Shown: piece after piece, positions 20,272 through 29,800 of the stretch
How the letters are laid out: each line of letters begins with the position of its first letter
Position numbering within the stretch: the first letter of the stretch is position 1
From: Trichormus sp. M33_DOE_039
GTDB lineage: Bacteria; Cyanobacteriota; Cyanobacteriia; Cyanobacteriales; Nostocaceae
NCBI GenBank assembly: GCA_015296085.1
Contig: DVDT01000021.1
Span: 62,001-126,000 of the forward strand
DNA length: 64,000 nt
Direction: 5' to 3'
The notes under the pieces: model-generated
Databases searched by the model: none
What the model was told of the DNA's origin: nothing
Seen by the model: only the letters and a program-made list of their open reading frames with translations
Made by a program: the position numbers and the translations under genes

Positions 20272-22281
20272 TTAACTCACGGTAATTACTACACCCTCGC
20301 TTTCATTGGCTAATCTATCTACCGCACACACAGCGTAAGTTCCTGGCTGCACGGTAGCGAAAGTTGTTCCAGCCGATAAGATTCTTTGCAGTGTCCAAGT
20401 GTCACCACTTTGACGATAAAGTGTCCATGAACGTACAGGTTGATTATCTCCTGGTTGCCAATTGAGTTTACCGTTGTTGAATTGTAATTCTTTGGGTGGG
20501 GGTGGTGCAGATTGATTTTGCCAAGACATTGCAGGTGCGATCGCAGGTGTAGCATAAAGAGAACCTTTAAATTTATCAGCAATACCTTGGCGATTTTCAG
20601 TAATGGAACTCATGCTGAAGAAAATGTTCCCCAATGATAAATCTGAAATTAGGTTGCGGCTGATTTTCACTTGTTTGTCTATTTCTTCATCTTTCCAAGC
20701 TTTACCATCTAATTGTCCAATGTTGTTACCTGCGTAAATGTGTCGTCGCTGGGGATTAATTCCTGTCCACCATTTCAGTAATACGGGGTAACTTTGTTTG
20801 GTTTGGTCTATGCGCCAATATAGTTGCGGGGCGATATAATCTACCCAGCCTTGTTCTAACCATTTTTTAGCATCAGCGTACAAGACATTATAAGCATCTA
20901 AACCAGTAATTCCCGGTGGTTGTCCGGGACGGTAAATCCCGAAGGGGCTGATACCAAACTTGACATAAGATTTAGTGGCTTTAATTCCCTGTGATAGTCG
21001 CAGCACCATTTGATTGACGTTTTCCCGTCGCCAGTCTTCTACACTGAGTTTGCCACCAGTAGATTTATATGCGGCGTAGGTTTTATCATCGGGAAATGAT
21101 TGGCCTTGGATGGGATAGGGATAAAAATAATCATCCAGGTGAACAGCATCAATATCATATCGCCGCACAACGTCAATAATGACGTTATAGGCTCTATCTT
21201 GCACAATTTTTGAGCCTGGATCCATCCATAGTTGATTGCCCCATTGATATACTACCTCTGGATTGGTTAAAGCTATTTGGGGCTGGACGTTAGGAGTACC
21301 TTTAATGCTGGTTTTGGCGCGGTAAGGGTTGAACCAAGCATGGACTTCTATATTGCGTTTGTGGGCTTCGGCGATCGCAAATTGCAATGGGTCATAAAAT
21401 GGTTCTGGGGCTTTCCCTTGAGTTCCGGTTAGCCAAGCACTCCAAGGTTCTAGAGAGGAAGCATACAAAGCATCACCCTCTGGACGCACTTGTAAAATCA
21501 GTGCATTAAAATTCAATTCTTGTAGTCGCTTGATAATTTCCACTAGTTCGGTTTGTTGTTGCGCCACAGGTAGTCCAGCTTTGGAAGGCCAGTCACTATT
21601 CCAAACTGTTGTTAACCATGCGCCCCGAAACTCTCGTTGATGAGTAACCTTGACGGTTCTGGGGGAATTGGTGGGGGGAACTACAAGATAGACAGAGTTA
21701 ATCTTGGGGGCGTTACCGAGATAAACTAACCCTTGATAAACTATGGCTGCAACATCAGCACGAGTCGCAGCAATACTATAGTTAAGTAATTTGATATTGG
21801 GAAAACTAGCGACTAAACCTACACTAGTGGCGATCGCTATTTGATTTCTAGCATAACCAGGAATATTAGTGGGATCTTGATAAATTTGCGGTAATTTTTC
21901 TAATAAATCGGGTTTAATCTTATTGGCAATTTCTAAGCCATTCACCAAAGCAACTAAAACATCTCCACGGGCAATTCTATTATTGGGTACGAAGGTTTTA
22001 TCGGGATAGCCAGTTAAAAATCCGGTTTCGTAAGCTTTTTTAATTGCACCAGCTGCCCAATGATTAGTCGGGATATCAATGAAAGGGACATAGGGACGCT
22101 TTGCAGCAACGTTAAAGACTGCTGCAACTATGGCTGCAAACTCAGCACGGGTGACTGAGTTATCGGGGCGAAAAGTGCCGTTAGGATAACCATTTAAAAT
22201 GCGTCTTTCCGCCAAGGCTTCGATAAACGGACGCGCCCAATGGTTTTGAACATCCGAGAAGCGTGCAGTAGTAGATACCAT
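20272..22281 (-). CDS. SLH-domain GHL10-type glycosylhydrolase-like protein
   Basis: Three S-layer-homology repeats fill residues of about 7-200 (FSDVQNHWA, FIDIPTNHWA, then a weaker third). A GHL10 TIM barrel follows, starting at REFRGAWLTTVWNSDWPS and including the segments EVHAWFNPYRA and DAVHLDDYFYPYP. A fibronectin-like C-terminal strand domain closes the protein. SLH domains usually bind cell-wall polymers, so an envelope role is expected. Oddly, no signal peptide precedes the first SLH repeat, and a TAG stop sits five codons upstream of the ATG, so none can be gained by moving the start. Confidence 0.87.
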   Translation of the reverse strand: MVSTTARFSDVQNHWARPFIEALAERRILNGYPNGTFRPDNSVTRAEFAAIVAAVFNVAAKRPYVPFIDIPTNHWAAGAIKKAYETGFLTGYPDKTFVPNNRIARGDVLVALVNGLEIANKIKPDLLEKLPQIYQDPTNIPGYARNQIAIATSVGLVASFPNIKLLNYSIAATRADVAAIVYQGLVYLGNAPKINSVYLVVPPTNSPRTVKVTHQREFRGAWLTTVWNSDWPSKAGLPVAQQQTELVEIIKRLQELNFNALILQVRPEGDALYASSLEPWSAWLTGTQGKAPEPFYDPLQFAIAEAHKRNIEVHAWFNPYRAKTSIKGTPNVQPQIALTNPEVVYQWGNQLWMDPGSKIVQDRAYNVIIDVVRRYDIDAVHLDDYFYPYPIQGQSFPDDKTYAAYKSTGGKLSVEDWRRENVNQMVLRLSQGIKATKSYVKFGISPFGIYRPGQPPGITGLDAYNVLYADAKKWLEQGWVDYIAPQLYWRIDQTKQSYPVLLKWWTGINPQRRHIYAGNNIGQLDGKAWKDEEIDKQVKISRNLISDLSLGNIFFSMSSITENRQGIADKFKGSLYATPAIAPAMSWQNQSAPPPPKELQFNNGKLNWQPGDNQPVRSWTLYRQSGDTWTLQRILSAGTTFATVQPGTYAVCAVDRLANESEGVVITVS

Positions 22282-22452
22282 TGTTGATTGCCGCTAACTT
22301 GCTTGATTTTTGAGATTCCTTGCTAATTTAACAACCAACTCGCGATCGCTACCTTATTTACGTATAAGTTTTCACATTTAGCAATATTCCTCCTACAAGA
22401 CATATGGTATACAGGGGTTAGGACTCCCTCAGAATATAGGAGACTCTTGACT

Positions 22453-22959
22453 ATGTATGACAAGATTTTAGTTGCTATAGATCAATCAGAAATTAGTCAA
22501 CATATTTTCGATGAGGCTGTATTTCTAGCTAAAGCAACTAATGCAGAAATGATGTTGCTGCATATTCTGTCGCCGTTGGAAGATCCTTATATTAGTCCTA
22601 TCTTTATGCAGCCTGATGCTATTTATCCCACCGTCCCACCAGCACCCACGGATACATATATTCGACAGTGGGAACAGATCAAACAAGAAAGATTAGAATG
22701 GTTGCGATCGCTAACCAATACAGCTACAGATACAGGTGTAAAAACTGGCTTTACGCAAAATATGGGTGATGCAGGTCGGATCATTTGCGAAGTAGCACGC
22801 AGTTGGCCTGCTGATTTAATTATGCTTGGTCGTCGTGGTCGTGCTGGATTAAGTGAGTTTTTCTTGGGTAGTGTGAGTAATTATGTACTTCATCACGCGC
22901 CTTGTTCTGTGATGGTCATCCAAGGAAAAACTACCAGCAACAGCACCGTTACTCAGTAA
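22453..22959 (+). CDS. Universal stress protein (UspA family)
   Basis: This is a 168-residue single-domain Usp. It opens with YDKILVAIDQSEIS and ends with the ATP-binding signature GRRGRAGLSEFFLGSVS (G-2x-G-9x-G-S), so it belongs to the nucleotide-binding class. Its partners and trigger are unknown. The ORF track starts at TTG 22447; ATG 22453 is preferred, with AGGAG 11 bases upstream. Confidence 0.92.
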   Translation: MYDKILVAIDQSEISQHIFDEAVFLAKATNAEMMLLHILSPLEDPYISPIFMQPDAIYPTVPPAPTDTYIRQWEQIKQERLEWLRSLTNTATDTGVKTGFTQNMGDAGRIICEVARSWPADLIMLGRRGRAGLSEFFLGSVSNYVLHHAPCSVMVIQGKTTSNSTVTQ

Positions 22960-23042
22960 GTAAATAAAAAAAGCTTAATAATCATTTACACAAACCAACC
23001 CTTTTAAGTACTTATGATAAAATAGGTTCTAAATTTTACAAC

Positions 23043-23062
23043 AACTAAGACTAGTCTTAGTT
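23043..23062. promoter_or_regulatory. Perfect 20-bp palindrome directly upstream of a start codon
   Basis: The sequence AACTAAGACT followed by its exact reverse complement AGTCTTAGTT ends 11 bases before the ATG at 23074. It could be an operator or an RNA hairpin covering the ribosome-binding region. Confidence 0.6.
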
Positions 23063-23073
23063 ACTCTCTACCT

Positions 23074-24840
23074 ATGGAATCACTTGCTTATTTGCATCTA
23101 GCCGAGAGTTACGAAGCATCTGGGTATTCAGAAGAAGCATCTCTTACGGATATTAAGTTGTGCTTTCAGCAACTAGCTTGGATTAAGAACCACAGCGGAA
23201 TTTTGATCTTAGCTGTGTCCTTAGCTATGGTTTCTTTGAGTTTACCAAACCCAGCAATGGCTATCAAACGGGGTGACAAAGGCCCTCAAGTTGCGTCTCT
23301 CCAGCAAAAATTACAAGCAGCTGGATACTTTCAACAGAATCCTACAGGCTATTTTGGTTCTTTGACAGAAACTGCTGTGATGAATTTTCAGCAAGCCAAT
23401 GGCTTAAAAGCAGATGGGGTTGTAGGGACTAAAACTCTGGCGGCTTTAGCATCTGGTTCTGGGTCGAGTGAATCTGTATCTATTACTAATGATCAACCGC
23501 CAAAAGTCACATCAAAGCGATCGCTAAAAAAAGGTGACAATAGTTATCGCGTCATTTCCCTACAACAGAAATTGCAAGCGGCTGGATATTTCAGTGAACC
23601 CATTACAGGTTTCTTTGATGACACTACACAAACAGCTGTGATTAAATTTCAGCAAGCGAAAAGACTAACTGTAGATGGTATTGCAGGTCAGCAAACACTA
23701 TCAGCTTTAGAATCAAGTGTCGGAGAGTTCAACACTACGCCTTTTTTAGCCACTGCGCCAGAACCTAAAATTACAGACACCTTTCTCTCATCAACACCTC
23801 AAATCGAAATCATCCAGCCACCAGTTAAACCTTCTAGTCGCCCACAGAAAAAAATGCGGCTGGTCAAAACCATTTCTTCTAATAAGATTTCCCCTAAATC
23901 GGTGGTTTATTCGGGTAATGGTCTATTTTTTGCCCAAAACATGATGTATAACCACTCCATCACCGTGTATAACCGGGACTATAAGTTAGTCAAGGTCATT
24001 CCTGATGAAGTGGATTTATCAAAATATGGTTACGCTAAAACCCCAGGTAAATATAGAGGCGCACCCGTTGAGGCCAGTTTTTCTCACAATGGTAAGTATG
24101 CTTGGGTGTCTAACTACCAAATGTATGGCCGTGGTTTTAATAACCCTGGAAGTGATAAATGTTATCCATCGCAAAAAACTGACAAGAGTTTTTTATATCG
24201 CATCAATACAGATACCCTAAAGATTGAGCAAGTGATTCAAGTTGGTTCAGTCCCAAAATTTGTTGCGGCTTCTCCTGATGAGCAATTAATTTTAGTTAGT
24301 AACTGGTGTTCTTGGGATTTAAGTATTGTAGATGCTAATCAAAATCAGGAAATAAAAAGAATTAAATTAGGTGCTTACCCTCGCGGAATTGCAGTTGAAT
24401 CTACTTCGGAAAAAGCCTATATTGCTGTGATGGGTTCTCGTGATATTGCTGAAGTTAATCTCAGAGACTTTTCAGTTAAATGGCTGAGAAATGTCGGCAA
24501 TTCACCCCGTCATTTGAACATAGATCCTCAAGGTAAATATCTCTATGCTTCTTTAAATGGTGAGGGGAAAATTGCTAAGATTAACTTACGTCAGAGAAAA
24601 GTAGTAGATAAAGTCATCACAGGCAAAGCACCGCGCAGTATGGTTTTATCTGATGATGGTCGAATACTTTATGTTGTTAACTATAATGAACATTCAGTCA
24701 GTAAAGTTCGCACTAGCGACATGAAAGTATTACAAAAAGTCAACGTACAAGCAAATCCTATTGGCATTACTTACGATCCTCAAACTAAGGAAGTTTGGGT
24801 AGCTTGCTATTCTGGGAACATCATGGTTTTCCAAGACTAG
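23074..24840 (+). CDS. Peptidoglycan-binding (two PG_binding_1) and YVTN beta-propeller protein
   Basis: The 588-residue protein has an N-terminal extension of about 43 residues before a hydrophobic export segment ending NPAMA. Two peptidoglycan-binding type-1 repeats follow (GDKGPQVASLQQKLQAAGYF and GDNSYRVISLQQKLQAAGYF). From about residue 265 there is a YVTN-type beta-propeller with blades such as VSNWCSWDLSIVD and VVNYNEHSVSKV. It is probably anchored to the cell wall with the propeller in the periplasm, as an adhesion or interaction module. The MESLAYLHLA start resembles other cyanobacterial peptidoglycan-binding proteins. A perfect 20-bp palindrome lies just before the start codon. Confidence 0.86.
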   Translation: MESLAYLHLAESYEASGYSEEASLTDIKLCFQQLAWIKNHSGILILAVSLAMVSLSLPNPAMAIKRGDKGPQVASLQQKLQAAGYFQQNPTGYFGSLTETAVMNFQQANGLKADGVVGTKTLAALASGSGSSESVSITNDQPPKVTSKRSLKKGDNSYRVISLQQKLQAAGYFSEPITGFFDDTTQTAVIKFQQAKRLTVDGIAGQQTLSALESSVGEFNTTPFLATAPEPKITDTFLSSTPQIEIIQPPVKPSSRPQKKMRLVKTISSNKISPKSVVYSGNGLFFAQNMMYNHSITVYNRDYKLVKVIPDEVDLSKYGYAKTPGKYRGAPVEASFSHNGKYAWVSNYQMYGRGFNNPGSDKCYPSQKTDKSFLYRINTDTLKIEQVIQVGSVPKFVAASPDEQLILVSNWCSWDLSIVDANQNQEIKRIKLGAYPRGIAVESTSEKAYIAVMGSRDIAEVNLRDFSVKWLRNVGNSPRHLNIDPQGKYLYASLNGEGKIAKINLRQRKVVDKVITGKAPRSMVLSDDGRILYVVNYNEHSVSKVRTSDMKVLQKVNVQANPIGITYDPQTKEVWVACYSGNIMVFQD

Positions 24841-24866
24841 AAACTAATGAATCGTTCAAAAATGAC

Positions 24867-24898
24867 AAAAAAATATCTATTACTTAATAGCAATAGAT
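24867..24898 (-). terminator. AT-rich Rho-independent terminator of the HAD gene
   Basis: On the minus strand ATCTATT pairs with AATAGAT around a 10-base loop, and a run of seven Ts follows. It lies 27 bases after the stop of the HAD gene. Confidence 0.62.
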
Positions 24899-24924
24899 AG
24901 TTAGCGAGGAAATAGGTTGTTAGC

Positions 24925-25632
24925 TTAGATTTTGGATGATAAGCTTGGCAATTTTGATTCCAGAATCAAATCCACGGCAGTGCTTAAATTTGCAACAATG
25001 AAGTCAGGGTGGTAAAGCTCTAATTGAGTGCGATCGCGAATACCAGACTCCACAGCCATGACTTTGATATCATGCTTTTTTGCGGCTGCAATGTCAGCTT
25101 CCGTATCCCCTACCATCCAAGTATCGGCTGCGGGTGGTAGTTCGCCTACGGCCTTAGTCATCAATAAAGGTTTATCTTCAATATCACGGGTTTTTACATA
25201 ATCGTTACTGAGACAATAACAGCGATTTTCAGGAAAAAACTTACCTAAATCATATTTTTGAAAGGCATAGTCTAATTCCCGCACCCGACGCATTGTCATC
25301 ACCGCTAAATCAACACCAGCTTGTTGAATTTTTAATAATGCTTCTACCGCACCAGGAACAAGGATATCATACTGAAAGTAAGGTTCTGTATGTACTGTTT
25401 TGCGTCGCAATTGAGCAAATTCTTGCGCTTGCATTTCATCTAAACCAGAAGTTAAGGCAATTTGTTTTTCTGGAATTCGCGATCGCTTCATCTGCCAAAA
25501 TTCTGATTTAGCAAGTTCTTGCACTGACTGTCCTGGACGGCGGATTTCTTCTAGGCAAAATTGATAAACACGATAGTACCTCTCGGAAACATCCATAATG
25601 GGGCCGTCGAAGTCGGTAATTAGTCTCAGCAT
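24925..25632 (-). CDS. HAD-superfamily hydrolase (phosphatase-like)
   Basis: A 235-residue HAD-family protein. It has motif I ITDFDGPIMD at the N-terminus, a helical cap, motif II VMTMRR, a Lys in KTRDIEDKPLLMTK and motif III VGDTEADIAAAKKHDI. The architecture resembles phosphoglycolate phosphatases, but the substrate is undetermined. It is cytosolic and monocistronic, convergent with the propeller protein. Confidence 0.84.
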   Translation of the reverse strand: MLRLITDFDGPIMDVSERYYRVYQFCLEEIRRPGQSVQELAKSEFWQMKRSRIPEKQIALTSGLDEMQAQEFAQLRRKTVHTEPYFQYDILVPGAVEALLKIQQAGVDLAVMTMRRVRELDYAFQKYDLGKFFPENRCYCLSNDYVKTRDIEDKPLLMTKAVGELPPAADTWMVGDTEADIAAAKKHDIKVMAVESGIRDRTQLELYHPDFIVANLSTAVDLILESKLPSLSSKI

Positions 25633-25732
25633 CGGCGGGAGTCTATATTAATTTTTATTAAAAATATCTTACTTCCATCTCGAAAAATAAAGTTTAAAAT
25701 TTTGAGTATATTTTCCTAGTGGCTGATCACTA

Positions 25733-26887
25733 TCACGTCGCACATTTCGACTCAATACCCTTCAAATCAACACTGCACTGGGCATAGAGGCTGACTGTAA
25801 ATAGAGTCCCAACACCGACTTCACTCTCAACGCTAATCTTTCCTTTATGAGCATCCACACACTTTTTGACAATGGATAATCCTAAACCCGTGCCGTGAAT
25901 GTTGCCGACGTTGCTACCACGATGGAAGGGGGTGAATAAATTTTCCTGGTCTTGTTTGGTTAAGCCAATACCCTGGTCTTGAATCTGGAATTGAATCGAG
26001 TCTGGCTCACATCTTAACTGGAATGTCACTTGACCGCCTGCTGGAGAATATTTCATGGCATTCTCCAACAAGTTATTCAGAATATGCTGCAACAATTTGG
26101 GATCAAGTTCATAAAAGGGCTGTTCACCTTCGCTGCATCCTTGAACAGTCAAGACTAGATTGTGTTCAGTTTTGGCACGAGATTGCAGATCCTCTACCAA
26201 ATTAGAGCAGAACCAGATGATATCGACAGGTTCAGATTCATACTGGAATTGCTCTCTTTCTACTTCGCCTACGACTAAAACATCTGTAATTAATTGCGCC
26301 ATTTGCTTGATTGCGGTTTTAGCTCGTTGAAAGTGAGCAGCTCGTTTTTCGGGAGTGAAGGAGTTTTGTTCCAAAAGTTCTATTGACAGCAGTAGGGAAC
26401 TTAACGGATTGCGAAATTCATGGGAAACGATGGAGACGAATTGAGACTTCAGTTCATTCAGTTGCTTTTCTTGCTTTAGTGCTTGCTGTATAGCTTGTTC
26501 AGCTTGATGATTTGCCCAAGCCACCTGGATGGCAATACTGAGATCCTGCTCTTCAAAGGGCTTGACGACGTAGCCTTGAGGTTGGGTGGCGATCGCCTCT
26601 TTTAAAGTCGCGGCATCGGCATGGGCGGTTAAAAATACGATTGGTAAATGGAATTGCTGACGAATCAACTCAGCTAACTCAATTCCGTTTGTTTTGTCTT
26701 GCAGGTAAATATCCATCAACACTAGGTCGGGCTGGGTTTGAGCGATGAGTTCTAGTGCTGTCTCGGCACAATCAGCCTTTCCGACTACAACATAGCCCAG
26801 CTTGCTCAAATGGTGCATGATATCCAAAGCAATAATCCATTCATCTTCAACGATGAGGATATTTAAAGAAGATGGAGGTTGTGCCAT
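25733..26887 (-). CDS. Response regulator receiver-histidine kinase hybrid
   Basis: The 384-residue protein has an N-terminal REC domain (phospho-acceptor Asp59 in LMDIYLQD), a short coiled coil, a HisKA domain (His156 in SHEFRNPLSS) and a HATPase_c domain with N-box NNLLENAMKY and G-boxes DQGIGL and GTGLGLS. It is soluble. Its ATG begins one base after the stop of the large kinase gene upstream, so it is the second gene of a signalling operon and is probably translationally coupled. Phosphoryl transfer from the upstream kinase to Asp59 is plausible but inferred. Confidence 0.92.
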   Translation of the reverse strand: MAQPPSSLNILIVEDEWIIALDIMHHLSKLGYVVVGKADCAETALELIAQTQPDLVLMDIYLQDKTNGIELAELIRQQFHLPIVFLTAHADAATLKEAIATQPQGYVVKPFEEQDLSIAIQVAWANHQAEQAIQQALKQEKQLNELKSQFVSIVSHEFRNPLSSLLLSIELLEQNSFTPEKRAAHFQRAKTAIKQMAQLITDVLVVGEVEREQFQYESEPVDIIWFCSNLVEDLQSRAKTEHNLVLTVQGCSEGEQPFYELDPKLLQHILNNLLENAMKYSPAGGQVTFQLRCEPDSIQFQIQDQGIGLTKQDQENLFTPFHRGSNVGNIHGTGLGLSIVKKCVDAHKGKISVESEVGVGTLFTVSLYAQCSVDLKGIESKCAT

Positions 26888-26888
26888 G

Positions 26889-29800
26889 CTATAGCCTTTT
26901 TTTAAAGGTAATTTTAAACTGGCTACCCTCCTGTCTGTCTAGCTCAATTTTGCCTCTAAGTTGTTGAGTTAACCCGTAAACCAGTTGCATTCCCAGTGAG
27001 TCAGTACGCTGCGGGTCAATGTGAGCCGGAATTCCGACCCCATCATCTTTAATCATCAAGCAATAGTTACTGGTATCCTCCAAAGAAAATCGCAATGTGA
27101 TTTCGCCCTGTTGATTGGGGAAGGCATATTTAAAAGCATTAGAAATCAACTCATTAATAATTAAGCCACAGGGGACAGCTGTATCCAAATCTAACTCCAA
27201 ATCAGCTAGATCCAGGGTGACACGAATTGACTCATCAGCCGTGCTGTAAGAGCGAACCAAGTTGTTAACTAGGTCTTGAATATAGGTAGTAACATGAATG
27301 CGGGCAAGATTGTGAGAACGATAGAGGCGTTCATGAATTAGTGCCATCGTTTTCACCCGTTGCTGGCTTTCATTGAGTAGCCGCAAGATGGCGGGATCTT
27401 CAGTCGTGTTTGCTTGCAGTCGCAAGAGACTGGAAACCAGCTGCATATTGTTTTTGACCCGGTGATAGACCTCGCGCAGTAAGACTTCTTTTTCCTGGAG
27501 TGATTCTCGGAGTTGGCTTTCAATCTGTTTGCGATCGCTCACATCCAGGACGATCCCATACCAAAAAATTTCGTTGTTCTCTCGACGTTCCGGGCGAGAA
27601 TTCACTCGCACCCACTTCACCTGACCTGATAGGGTAACAATACGATATTCGTGAAACAAGGGTGTCATCGTTTCTAGGCTGTGATCTCGTGCGGCAAAAT
27701 AACCAGCGCGGTCATCTGGGTGAATCTGGTCGTAGATTGGTGCTGGGTCTTGCAACAGTTGTACTGGTGATACTTCCCGCAGATCCCAGACTGCCGGACT
27801 GACATATTCAAAGCGGATGAGAGAACCGTCCGAATGAGTAACTAGAATGTGAATTTGGGCAGGGGAAGCGGCGGCAATTTTTTGAAAGCGGGCTTCACTT
27901 TGTACCAAAGCCTCCTCTGCTTGCTTGCGATCTGTAATGTCATTACCAATGACGAGAAAACAGGGAAGGTCATCGATATCAATGAATTCGGCTGAAGCGA
28001 TCGCAGTGCGTGCCTCTCCCGTTTTTGTGCGGATGATACACTCCAGATTACGCACACTGCCAAGTTCTAAGAGGTATCGCTGAACTATCCCCTGATCGGC
28101 AGGGTTGATGAACATCTGAAATTCATCGGTATGACGACCAACCATTTCCACACGGGAATAGCCAAACAATTGACTAAAGGCCTCATTTAAATCAATGATG
28201 CGACGATCTTGCAAAGAGGCAATAGCGATCGCATGGGGTGAAATGTGAAAAATTTGCTGAAACTTGATCTCTGCTTGCTGCCGAATCTGAACTTCTTGGC
28301 GGAGTTGCTTGGTTCTTTCTTGAACGCGTTGTTCTAGTTCCTGGTTGAGTTGCTGCAATGCCGCTTCTGCCTGCTGACGATAACTGAGTTCTTGTTGTGC
28401 CTGTTGGTAGAGTTGGGCTTGCTGAATGGCGATCGCTAATTGATCAGCAACTTGACGGGCTAGTTCGACTTCTTCATCTTTCCAGGGAGCTTTGTCTTGG
28501 GGGTTTGCCAGCGACAAGCTCCCCCAAATCTTCCCTTTGAGGACAATCGGAATTATCAGCCAGATGGAGCGAAAGTTTTTGGCGATTTCTTGGTTGACTG
28601 GATCATTCACTTGCTCCATGTCATCAACCCGCACGATTTGAAATTGCTTGATTTGGGCAGCATAGGAATTACCCTCGTCAGGAATTTCAAACCCTGTGAT
28701 ATCGGGCAGTGATTCATCTATACGGTGACAGGCGACTACACGCCAGCATGAGCGATGGGGAAAATACTGGACGATCGTTGTTCGATTAACTCCCAAAAGC
28801 TGAGTCACTTCAGCCATTGTGGTAGAAAAGATAGTAGGTAAATCCAAAGAATTACGAATACTCTGCACTACTCGATTTAGGGCTTGGGCTTGACGTACCT
28901 GTTGCTGTAAGATGCTCTCCACACTCTTGCGATCGCTGATATCCATTAACAAGCCATCCCAAATCACATCGCCATTGGCTTGGGGTTCTGGTTGAGCAGC
29001 ACCGCGCACCCACTTCAGCAGACCGGAGGGGGTAATAATACGCCACTCCTGTAGCCAAGGTTGTAAACTTTGAGCAGAGGTAAGAATAGAGGCTCGCATC
29101 GCTAATTCGTCATCTGGATGTACCAGATTCCAGATCAGGGAAATATTTCGCTCAATTTCAGCTGCGTCTATTTCCCAAAGACTTTGACACCCAGGACTCA
29201 CATAAAGCACCTCATCAGATCCATCAGGGTGAAGCACGTAGCGGTAAATCACCCCTGGTACATTCGTAGCCAAATTGCGAAATCGGGCTTCAGACATTTT
29301 GCGTTCAGTGATATCCTGAGCCACACCTGCTCGACGGATCACTTTTCCGGTTGCGTCAACCACAGGAAACCCACGATCATAAACCCAACGAATTTTTCCA
29401 TCAGGCTGAACAACCCGATACTCAATTGCAAATGGTGTGTTGGTATTGTTCAAATGATTAATTACACGCTGGCGATCGCTTGGATGAATAGCATCAATAA
29501 AAGATCGGGGATGTTCATACAAACTTTCACAACTTCGTCCCCAAATCTGCTCATAGACGGGGCTAACATAGAGCATTTGATTAATTTCTATATCGGCTAG
29601 CCAGAACACCTCTTGAATGTTTTCTGCCATTTGCCGAAACTTTTCTTCACTCTGGTGCAATTTGGCAAAGGATACTTGCAGTTGCTGCGCCATCTGGTTA
29701 AAGGACTGAGCCAGTGCATTGATCTCTTGGATGCTTTGTTGTTGCTCGACTCGATAATCAAAATTGCCCTCTGCTATAAATTTTGCCGCTTGGCTCAATC

